From positions 1-51,549 of the IMG/VR virus record IMGVR_UViG_3300020430_000022: 51,549 nucleotides of DNA; one strand, 5' to 3'. The notes under the pieces were generated by a model. It made no database searches, had not been told where the DNA came from, and saw only the letters and a program-made list of their open reading frames with translations. This stretch comes from a virus. How positions within the stretch are numbered: position 1 is the stretch's first letter; every line of letters begins with the position of its first letter. Position numbers and translations under genes: made by a program. Positions 23,580-30,392 of the stretch are shown here, piece by piece.

Positions 23580-24968
23580 ATGGCAAATTTAATTAACGAA
23601 GCTGAAATCAGAAACACATGGTCTCCAATCATTGAAGAGGCTACTGGTATCAACGAAGCTTCAAAGCTAGCTTGGATGTCGGAATACTGCCACAATCACA
23701 AGCTTTATGAAGATGCATCTGTAATGTCTTTAGGTACTGCAGGTAACATCTTTGGTATGGGTGCTACATCTTTCCCAACTGCAGGTAACGCAGACGGTTC
23801 AGGTGACAAAGCTCCAACATTATTACCTTTAGCAATGCAAGTTGCTGCACAAACAATCGGTTTAGACCTAGTACCTGTTGTACCTATGGCTGGACCAATG
23901 GGATTACTATCTTACCTAGACTTCGTATACGAAGGTGGTAAAATTGGTGGTACTGAAACTCCAACTTACATCAAAGCTAACTTAGTAGGTGTAAACGGTG
24001 ACGAAGATCCAACACTTACTAATGGTGACTCAAAAGTTGGTTACTCAAGAATCGATGGTAAAATTATCATCAAAGTTGGTGCTCCACTTAACATCTTAGA
24101 GGACACTACAGATCCAGCACACGAAGGTTCTATCGCTGATAGATACGCTGGTGCTGAATTAGTAAAAGCTCTAGAAGACCACATTCCTGGTTTCTCTGGT
24201 GCATCTGGTTCTTTAGGTGCTCCTATGTCAAGAGACGTTGGGGAACAAACTCCAGACAAAGTAATGGGCTTAAGCTTATTCTCTAAATCAGTTTCTGCAG
24301 AGACTTTCCAAGTAGCTGCTGCTGTAACTAGAGAGCAAGTACAAGACCTTAAGCAATTCGGTGTTGACGCTGTTGCTCAAGTAGAAGCAGTATTAACTAA
24401 CGAATTAACTCAGTCTATCAACAACCACATCTTATTAAAGATGAGAGCATTAGCTGGTTCTGGTATCACTAACTTAGACCACTCTGTTGCTCTAGCTGGT
24501 GGTGAGACTAAAGCTGACAGATACAGAGAAATCTTAACTTCAATCCTTGCTGCTGCGAACTTAATCGCACAGAACGGTAGAAGAGGTGCAGGTAACTTTG
24601 CTGTTGTAGGTGGTGCTATCGCATCTGCTCTACAGTCAGTTGCAGGTTTCGTAGCTTACCCAATTGCAAACACAGTTAACCAAGTGGCTGGTTCTATCTA
24701 CCCATTAGGTTCTGTTGCAGGTATCAACATTTATACTGACCCATCAATTGAATTCGGTTCTGTGGAAGTATTAGTTGGTAGAAAAGGTGACGGTAACGGT
24801 CCTGGTCTTGTATTCATGCCTTACTTAATGGCTGAATCAGTACAAGCTATCGTTGAAGGTACTATGGCTCCTAAAGTAGCTGTAAAATCTAGATACGCAT
24901 TAGTTGAAGCTGGTTTCCACCCAGGTACACAATACGAGAAATTCTCAGTAACAGGTTTCGCACTATAA
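23580..24968 (+). CDS. 23: major capsid protein gp23
   Basis: A 462-residue HK97-fold capsid protein of the T4 group. It begins with MANLINEAEIRNTWSPIIEE and contains ALPLAMQVAAQTIGLDLVPV-like and PMAGPMGLLSYLDFVY segments, the long middle domain and the ending YALVEAGFHPGTQYEKF, all characteristic of gp23. T4-type protease cleaves after I/L-x-E. Candidate sites near the N-terminus are INE (residues 5-7), IEE (18-20) and INE (24-26). The codon use and wording are very regular, as expected for a highly expressed gene. It has its own promoter and a strong terminator. Confidence 0.96.
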   Translation: MANLINEAEIRNTWSPIIEEATGINEASKLAWMSEYCHNHKLYEDASVMSLGTAGNIFGMGATSFPTAGNADGSGDKAPTLLPLAMQVAAQTIGLDLVPVVPMAGPMGLLSYLDFVYEGGKIGGTETPTYIKANLVGVNGDEDPTLTNGDSKVGYSRIDGKIIIKVGAPLNILEDTTDPAHEGSIADRYAGAELVKALEDHIPGFSGASGSLGAPMSRDVGEQTPDKVMGLSLFSKSVSAETFQVAAAVTREQVQDLKQFGVDAVAQVEAVLTNELTQSINNHILLKMRALAGSGITNLDHSVALAGGETKADRYREILTSILAAANLIAQNGRRGAGNFAVVGGAIASALQSVAGFVAYPIANTVNQVAGSIYPLGSVAGINIYTDPSIEFGSVEVLVGRKGDGNGPGLVFMPYLMAESVQAIVEGTMAPKVAVKSRYALVEAGFHPGTQYEKFSVTGFAL

Positions 24969-24993
24969 TCTATAGATTCATAGAAACTATATT

Positions 24994-25024
24994 AAAAGGC
25001 CCTCATTCGAGGGCCTTTTCTTTT
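24994..25024 (+). terminator. strong terminator after gp23
   Basis: Eleven perfect pairs, AAAAGGCCCTC/GAGGGCCTTTT (24994-25004 with 25009-25019), close an ATTC loop, followed by CTTTT. Confidence 0.95.
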
Positions 25025-25039
25025 ATATAGACTTTGGGA

Positions 25040-25048
25040 GATATATAA
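25040..25048 (+). promoter_or_regulatory. late promoter motif GATATATAA
   Basis: It lies 29 nt before the ATG at 25078 and directly after the gp23 terminator. Confidence 0.75.
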
Positions 25049-25077
25049 TTCATACGACTAAAATAATTAACGTAACT

Positions 25078-26244
25078 ATGATTAATCAAAACAAAGTACA
25101 GTTATTCGAAGAATTTGCAGCAGGTGAAGTTTCTGGCACAGAACAGAACGTCACACCAGCTTCAAAAACTGAACCTGCATCAGTTGCAGTAGATAAAACA
25201 GTTGCTGAGCCACAAGGCGCAGAACTAAGAGCAGAAATCATCAAAGATGTAGACTCTATCCTAACAAACCTAGAAACTCTTTCTACAAGAATTCAAGAAA
25301 ATCTTACAAATTTAGCGAACGACATCAAAGAAGGTGTCGAGTTAGATCCTTTAGTATTAGAGGCATTAGAAGCCCTAAATGCTATTAATGAAGGTGAGAT
25401 TAACGAAGAGGGACCTAGCAAAGTTATGGATTTAATCTGGTATGCTCCTAAAGCTAAGAAGGCTATGCAAAAAGTAAACAAGGTTAGAAATAACCAAGTT
25501 GCAATTGAATTAGCAAAAGATCAGCTACCTAATGACAAAGAAAATAAAGCTAAGAAAGAAAAGCTAGCAGCTAAAGCTGCTTCGGCTAAGACAAAAGCTG
25601 ACGATTTAGAGAAAGCAGTAAGAGATAAGTTCTCAGACAGAGGTGATCTTGTATCAAAAGCTATTGCTAAGGAAGACATCGAAGGTAAACTTGAGAGAAT
25701 TAAGAAGGAAACAGGCATGTCTGACGATCCTAAGAAAAAGAAAGACCTTAAGACTCAATATAAGGAAATGGATGCTAAATTAAAGCAAGAGGAAGAGGCA
25801 ATGAAAGAATTGGCAGCAGATGTTGATAAGGCAGAGGTTAGACAGAAAAGAGAAGAGATAGAAGCCAATGATGGCCAACCACCTGCAGAAGATAAACCAA
25901 AAGCTGAAGATAAGCCAAAAGCTGAAGATAAGCCAAAAGCTGAAGATAAGCCAAAAGCAGAAGACAAGCCAAAAGCAGAAGATAAGCCAAAAGAGGAAGA
26001 TAAGCCAAAAGAAGAAGACTCTCCTGAAGTAAAAAAGCATAAAGCTAAAATCAAAGAGTTCGAAGACGCTATTGAAAATTTAAAAGATAAGAAAGACAAA
26101 AAATCTAAAAATGATTTAGGAGTTATTCAACAAGCTTTAAAAGCTGAAAAGGATAAATTAGAGAAAGCTAAAAACCCTAGCGAATCAAACCTATATGAAG
26201 GTATGTCTGTATCTGATAAATTCAGAGCTTTAATGAATAAGTAA
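25078..26244 (+). CDS. putative internal head or core protein with hexapeptide repeats
   Basis: A 388-residue, highly charged, helical protein made from its own late promoter directly downstream of the capsid gene. Residues about 270-311 are seven AEDKPK/EEDKPK hexapeptides. Regions on each side are Lys/Glu-rich coiled-coil-like. The sequence INEGEINEEG near residue 103 contains I-x-E motifs like those cut by gp21-type proteases, so it may be processed inside the prohead. The C-terminus is SNLYEGMSVSDKFRALMNK. No family recognised. The head role is inferred from position, promoter and composition. Confidence 0.55.
   Translation: MINQNKVQLFEEFAAGEVSGTEQNVTPASKTEPASVAVDKTVAEPQGAELRAEIIKDVDSILTNLETLSTRIQENLTNLANDIKEGVELDPLVLEALEALNAINEGEINEEGPSKVMDLIWYAPKAKKAMQKVNKVRNNQVAIELAKDQLPNDKENKAKKEKLAAKAASAKTKADDLEKAVRDKFSDRGDLVSKAIAKEDIEGKLERIKKETGMSDDPKKKKDLKTQYKEMDAKLKQEEEAMKELAADVDKAEVRQKREEIEANDGQPPAEDKPKAEDKPKAEDKPKAEDKPKAEDKPKAEDKPKEEDKPKEEDSPEVKKHKAKIKEFEDAIENLKDKKDKKSKNDLGVIQQALKAEKDKLEKAKNPSESNLYEGMSVSDKFRALMNK
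25885..26010 (+). repeat. seven tandem 18-bp coding repeats (AEDKPK)
   Basis: Seven consecutive 18-bp units of the form GCTGAAGATAAGCCAAAA, differing at only a few bases, encode AEDKPK six times and EEDKPK once. The low divergence suggests recent slippage or recombination expansion. Confidence 0.95.
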
Positions 26245-26245
26245 T

Positions 26246-26734
26246 TTAAAGAGAACGTTTAGCGTTCTTTTTAGCAAGTTTAAGAAACTCCTCTCGTTGT
26301 TCGAGCAGGAGTTTTTTACATTTTTTACGAAAGTCAATTGAGGATTTAAGTATACGACTGTCTACCATTGGGGCCTTTAGTACATCGCGGTACTCTGGGT
26401 GCACAAAGTTAGCCAGGTCGAAGTTCATAAACTTAGCCTTAATAGGTTTAAGTGAGATAGCACAGTACCAATCAACAGTATTATACGCGCGTTCTAAGCC
26501 CTTCTCGGTCAAGGCTCTGTCATTTACCATATCCCAGTAGATCTTGGTGTTAACTCTAGATGCAGGCCTCTGCATTCTAATCACACATTCCATGAACTGG
26601 TCATCATCCTGCCATCTAGCCAAATTTCTGTGAGTGATTAGAAACTTTCTTAAGAATCTTGGTAAATGCTTTAGAATAATACCGTAACGATTCGCGGGCC
26701 AAGGGCCACCTGTCTTTTCAATTCGTATACTCAT
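26246..26734 (-). CDS. reverse-strand protein of unknown function
   Basis: A 162-residue basic protein and the only convincing gene on the minus strand. It starts at ATG (complement of 26732-26734) and its stop lies 1 nt from the stop of the upstream plus-strand gene, so the two units converge. It is rich in Trp, Arg and Lys (KTGGPWPANRYGIILKHLP, NLARWQDDDQFMECVIRMQ) with a lysine-rich C-terminus. No family recognised. Two plus-strand terminator hairpins are built into its last 70 bases of coding sequence. It may be a late-acquired gene or one with distinct timing. Confidence 0.65.
   Translation of the reverse strand: MSIRIEKTGGPWPANRYGIILKHLPRFLRKFLITHRNLARWQDDDQFMECVIRMQRPASRVNTKIYWDMVNDRALTEKGLERAYNTVDWYCAISLKPIKAKFMNFDLANFVHPEYRDVLKAPMVDSRILKSSIDFRKKCKKLLLEQREEFLKLAKKNAKRSL
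26249..26272 (+). terminator. plus-strand terminator inside the end of the reverse gene
   Basis: The stem AGAACG/CGTTCT (26252-26257 with 26263-26268), extended by A-T and G-T pairs, loop TTTAG, is followed by TTTT. It ends transcription from the late unit at 25040. Confidence 0.75.
26285..26317 (+). terminator. second plus-strand terminator inside the reverse gene
   Basis: The stem AAACTCCT/AGGAGTTT (26285-26292 with 26307-26314) continues as CTCG/CGAG with one bulged base, then a run of six T. It lies just downstream of the first terminator. Confidence 0.75.
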
Positions 26735-26798
26735 ATAGTATATTTATCAATGAAACATTTAGGCCACTTGATACTATAACAATTAAACTCAAAGTTGT

Positions 26799-27758
26799 AT
26801 GCAATCATTAAATCAACTCTTTACCGAAAAGTATCGGCCAAAAAATTTAGATGAACTTATTCTGCCAGATGCAGTCATGAATAAGTTTAAAGACGGACTA
26901 GTCCAGAATATGCTGTTTGCGGGCTCACCAGGAACAGGTAAGACTTCTACTGCAAAAGCCGTTGTCAATCAATTTGGACTGCCTTATTTGTACATCAACG
27001 CATCCACAGACACATCTGTAGATGTAATTAGAACTAGAATCATTGATTTCTGTTCTACGGTCTCAATTATGGACCAACCTGGTACATTTAAAGTGGTTAT
27101 CCTCGATGAGGTTGACGGTGTATCTGACCAGTTCTTTAAGGCACTTCGTGCTACAATGGAGCAATTCGCTAGTAACTCTAGATTTATTGCAACTTGTAAC
27201 TATATTAACAAACTACCAGATCCTATTCTATCAAGGTTTGAAGTTATTAACTTTGACTTTGATAAAGAAGAAGAGTCTGAATTGACTAAGAAGTATATTC
27301 GTAGAGTATATGAGATCTGTAAGCAAGAGGGAATGACTATCGATAAAGAGGCTCTTGTAGAGTTTGTTAGACGTAATTTCCCAGATCTAAGATCGACGCT
27401 CAATAAGCTACAGGGTTTTAAAACTCAAGGCACTACTAATATTACAGTAGGTGATGTTAAAAGGTTCAACTCAGTCTATAAAGATGTTTTCGAATTAGTA
27501 TTTAATGAGACAGATCCAGCAAAGAATTATCAAATGCTGGTCTCTAATTATTCTAATAGAGTTGATGATATATTGCAGACGCTTGGCGAAGAATTTGTCG
27601 AATATATACAACAAGAACAATTGCAATCGGTCAAGCATATCCCACAGATCATTATTTCTGTAGCTAAACACCAACAGCAGAGAGTTCATGTAATCGATCC
27701 TGTAATCACAATGTTAAGTTGTGTCTATGAGATCCAAGGTATTATTAAGGCAAATTAA
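26799..27758 (+). CDS. 44: sliding clamp loader ATPase gp44
   Basis: A 319-residue AAA+ ATPase, the same length as T4 gp44. Motifs: FTEKYRPKNLDELILP at the N-terminus (RFC/DnaX style), Walker A GSPGTGKT (42-49), Walker B VVILDEVDG, sensor ATCNY and the arginine finger LSRFEV. It opens and loads the gp45 clamp. The small subunit gp62 is not obvious, though the gene at 29294 is a weak candidate. The first of three 54-nt promoters overlaps its last base. Confidence 0.93.
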   Translation: MQSLNQLFTEKYRPKNLDELILPDAVMNKFKDGLVQNMLFAGSPGTGKTSTAKAVVNQFGLPYLYINASTDTSVDVIRTRIIDFCSTVSIMDQPGTFKVVILDEVDGVSDQFFKALRATMEQFASNSRFIATCNYINKLPDPILSRFEVINFDFDKEEESELTKKYIRRVYEICKQEGMTIDKEALVEFVRRNFPDLRSTLNKLQGFKTQGTTNITVGDVKRFNSVYKDVFELVFNETDPAKNYQMLVSNYSNRVDDILQTLGEEFVEYIQQEQLQSVKHIPQIIISVAKHQQQRVHVIDPVITMLSCVYEIQGIIKAN

Positions 27759-27811
27759 AGCAAAATAAGTGTTAAATAATTTTTCTATGTCAGATATTTT
27801 TATTATATTTG
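27758..27811 (+). promoter_or_regulatory. early-type promoter, copy 1 of a 54-nt family
   Basis: It contains a TATATTTG -7 box at 27804-27811, matching the Bacteroidetes TAnnTTTG consensus, with an upstream TTTCTATGTCA block and an AAGCAAAATAA start shared with copies at 49925 and 50027. It drives the RNase H unit, whose ATG is 24 nt downstream. Confidence 0.75.
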
Positions 27812-27834
27812 TATAGGAAGCATAAACTAAAGAT

Positions 27835-29106
27835 ATGAAGGTGGGAAAACATACACTATTAATCGACGGCAACTACTTTGTCTTCAGTAGATTATTCGTC
27901 TTACCCAAACCTAAACAGGGTAAATTACTAGAAGATGATAAGCAACGCGCACAATTTATGCGTAAGTTGGCCATTGACTTTGCATCAGAGATGCGAAAGT
28001 TAAAAATGTTTGTAGACGACGTAGTCTTAGCAGTAGACTCTAAATCATGGAGAAAGGATCTATTCCCTGCATCAGACTATAAAGGTACAAGAAAACAAAA
28101 TCAAACCGTAGACTGGCCATCAGTATATGCAGTCTATGAAGAATTTCAAAAAGTTGTAGCAAGTAAAGGTGTTACTGTACACCAGATTCAAGGCGCAGAA
28201 GCAGATGATGTTATCTTCGGTTGGTCTACCATGCTAAATGCTAGAGGTAAATCATGTATTGTCTGGTCAGGTGATAGAGACTTAATTCAATTAGTTAACT
28301 ATTCAGATACTAATGATGCTCACACTATTTGGTATTACAATACTAAGAAAACCTTGTATGCCTACACAGGTTTTGACAAAGATATGAATACGTCTTCAAC
28401 TAAAGATATATCTAACGACGACATGTTGTTTAACATGGGTGGTTCCGCTTTAGCTAGAGACAATTATCAAAACGATATTCTAGATTGGGTTAAAGCTAAC
28501 AAGATTAAAATTCAAGAAGTAGACTGCGATGAGTTTATCTTCAAGAAAATACTTGTCGGTGATAAATCAGATAATATCCAATCAGTTGTGACTTGGCAGA
28601 AAGAAATGAAGAATGGTAAACTTAGAAACTATTCTATCACCGACAAAACTGCAGAGTCTATTTGGAAACAATATATCAAAGAATACGATAACTTTACAAT
28701 TGACTTCTTATTTTCATCAGAAGCTAAGGACATTCTTTCAGATATTATTTACCGTGTTGTTGGTCATAGCAGTAAGACTTTAATTAAGACTAACTTGACG
28801 ACCAACATCGCTCTTATGTTATTACACAATAAAACCATTCCAGATCCAATTCAAAAAGCAATTTATTCTGCTATTGAAAAAGATTGGGAAGGTGCAATTG
28901 AGAACAAAGAGTCTATCATGGAAATGGATAAAATCTTGGAAGGTACGGATTGGTTAGAAACTGCAAAGAAAGTTAACTTTGCACCAGACCCATTCGCAGG
29001 CATGGATGTGCCAGAGGAAACAAAGCAGCCGCCAATGAAACTAGTTGGAAAGAAAAAGGCTAAGCCAGTTTCAGAGACAAAAGATAAAACTAAAAAGTTA
29101 TTTTAA
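27835..29106 (+). CDS. rnh: RNase H / 5'-3' exonuclease (FEN-1-like)
   Basis: A 423-residue flap/5' nuclease related to T4 RNase H (305 aa), which removes RNA primers from Okazaki fragments. Conserved acidic motifs are LLIDGNYFVFSR, VVLAVDSKSWRKDLFP with DYKGTRK, QGAEADDVIF, WSGDRDLIQL and the H3TH-type LVGDKSDNI. A region of about 60 residues after the SGDRDLIQL motif and a lysine-rich C-terminal tail account for the extra length. The C-terminus may contain a clamp or SSB-binding tail (KLF). Own early-type promoter upstream. Confidence 0.9.
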   Translation: MKVGKHTLLIDGNYFVFSRLFVLPKPKQGKLLEDDKQRAQFMRKLAIDFASEMRKLKMFVDDVVLAVDSKSWRKDLFPASDYKGTRKQNQTVDWPSVYAVYEEFQKVVASKGVTVHQIQGAEADDVIFGWSTMLNARGKSCIVWSGDRDLIQLVNYSDTNDAHTIWYYNTKKTLYAYTGFDKDMNTSSTKDISNDDMLFNMGGSALARDNYQNDILDWVKANKIKIQEVDCDEFIFKKILVGDKSDNIQSVVTWQKEMKNGKLRNYSITDKTAESIWKQYIKEYDNFTIDFLFSSEAKDILSDIIYRVVGHSSKTLIKTNLTTNIALMLLHNKTIPDPIQKAIYSAIEKDWEGAIENKESIMEMDKILEGTDWLETAKKVNFAPDPFAGMDVPEETKQPPMKLVGKKKAKPVSETKDKTKKLF

Positions 29107-29264
29107 TGACCTTAGACGATCACATTCAAATCGAAGAGATTTTAGCAGAAGCGAATGCTCATGGACTTAAACAAGAAGTTATTCATACCGCTGCTAAATT
29201 CTCTGCGGCAGGTTACTCCAGCGTAGACGCTCATGCGTTAGCTTTTGCTGAGTGGGTAAAGTAA
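29106..29264 (+). CDS. small helical protein of unknown function
   Basis: A 52-residue protein starting in the stop of rnh (TAATG). It begins MTLDDHIQIEEILAEANAHG and ends AFAEWVK. It is mainly helical and looks like a small helix-turn-helix-sized domain, with no family match. The one-base overlap supports it being a real gene. Confidence 0.6.
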   Translation: MTLDDHIQIEEILAEANAHGLKQEVIHTAAKFSAAGYSSVDAHALAFAEWVK

Positions 29265-29293
29265 ACTTTGCCACTTATTAACATATAATAAAC

Positions 29294-29725
29294 ATGTTAG
29301 ACGAAACGAAACTATTTGATTTCGTGAAAATAATGTTCACGAAAAGACCACAATATGCTAAACTAAAGCAACATACAAAGAAGCGACATCACTTTATGAT
29401 TAATCGCTTTTTTGCTATTAAATATCCTAGCAATGCACAACTATTTAATATCAACGGTATTAACGGTGGTAATGTAGTAGAGTGTTGGGCAACTGTCGCT
29501 TCTAGGTTTAAATCTGTTCCGGGATGGTTTTATACTAAAACTAAAAAGGCTACAAAAAATAAACCTGATAAATATATTCCCAGTGAAAGAGCTGTAGAAA
29601 TCTATATGGATAAAAACGAAATAGGAAATAGAGAATTCAGTGAATTAAAACTATTTGCTAAAGACGCTCTTTTCGCTGATTTACAAAAAATTGAAGAACA
29701 GATAGACGTATATGCAAAAAGTTGA
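29294..29725 (+). CDS. unknown replication-region protein; weak candidate for clamp loader small subunit gp62
   Basis: A 143-residue basic protein. The start LFDFVKIMFTKRPQYAKL followed by HHFMINRFFAIKYP resembles by eye the phage gp62 pattern FxF..I..TK...... FxxNR.LS, and gp62 is otherwise missing from this window. T4 gp62 is 187 aa and normally sits beside gp44, so the call is tentative. It overlaps the next gene by 14 nt. Confidence 0.35.
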   Translation: MLDETKLFDFVKIMFTKRPQYAKLKQHTKKRHHFMINRFFAIKYPSNAQLFNINGINGGNVVECWATVASRFKSVPGWFYTKTKKATKNKPDKYIPSERAVEIYMDKNEIGNREFSELKLFAKDALFADLQKIEEQIDVYAKS

Positions 29726-30362
29726 AGACTTCTTTACAGAGATTGTAGATATTACTCTCTACAAGTATAATTCTATTGACCTAAGATTGTGGGGTATTAT
29801 TAACCGTGACTCTAAAACTAGGAAAGTAGGAACGAGCGGAGCTATGTTGGTATCTAAGGATAGACTACTACAGTATTTAGAAATAGGCTTTTCTAAAGAT
29901 GTTGCTAGATTTAAAGCAGTAAGTGATGTTAACATACACAAAGAAGCCACCTCAATTTACTTTTTATGGCAGATATTAGAAACCATGCCTAATCTTAGGT
30001 ATGTAAAAGTAAATCTAAATCTAAATTCTAGCTATAATAGAATCGTCAATGTAGATCAAGTAAAAACTATCAAGTATGATATTAAAATCCTACGAGGTAG
30101 TATTCGTATGTTTGATATATTTCAACCACACGAACTTAAAATGGCTAACATGGTATTAAAAAGAGCAGGTCTAATTGAAGTTGGTGATAAATTCAAAATA
30201 TTTAAACTTAGAGAATTCTTAAAGTCTCTAGATCTGTTTCAAGCAGAGAATAATACAGTAGAAACATTAGGAGTAACTAACGCGTTTATCCACACTTTAG
30301 AGCATCACGAGAACGATAATCCTGAAATGCTTTTAATCACCGATTGGGAGTCAGATATATAA
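29712..30362 (+). CDS. unknown protein after the RNase H gene
   Basis: A 216-residue protein with mixed helices and strands (LRYVKVNLNLNSSYNRIVN, DIKILRGSIRMFDIF). It overlaps its upstream neighbour by 14 nt. It has the length of T4 gp59 helicase loader and a similar position near rnh, but I see no convincing gp59 sequence pattern. Its stop codon forms the last three bases of the next late promoter motif. Confidence 0.5.
   Translation: MQKVEDFFTEIVDITLYKYNSIDLRLWGIINRDSKTRKVGTSGAMLVSKDRLLQYLEIGFSKDVARFKAVSDVNIHKEATSIYFLWQILETMPNLRYVKVNLNLNSSYNRIVNVDQVKTIKYDIKILRGSIRMFDIFQPHELKMANMVLKRAGLIEVGDKFKIFKLREFLKSLDLFQAENNTVETLGVTNAFIHTLEHHENDNPEMLLITDWESDI
30354..30362 (+). promoter_or_regulatory. 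late promoter motif GATATATAA overlapping a stop codon
   Basis: The motif ends exactly with the TAA stop of the preceding gene and lies 30 nt before the ATG at 30393. Confidence 0.75.
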
Positions 30363-30392
30363 TAAAAATACTAGAGTCTAGACTCTTTCAAT

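Noticed and set aside
22099-26010. CRISPR-like direct repeats
   Set aside because: The repeats are contiguous, in frame and coding, with no unique spacers and no cas genes.
25755-26099. Two overlapping minus-strand open frames rich in Ser/Phe/Gly repeats
   Set aside because: They are reverse readings of the AEDKPK coding repeats.
29712-30362. gp59 helicase loader
   Set aside because: Length and location fit T4 gp59, but the sequence lacks the YKLYL..K.H and R.DKYFF.KLS-type segments I would expect.
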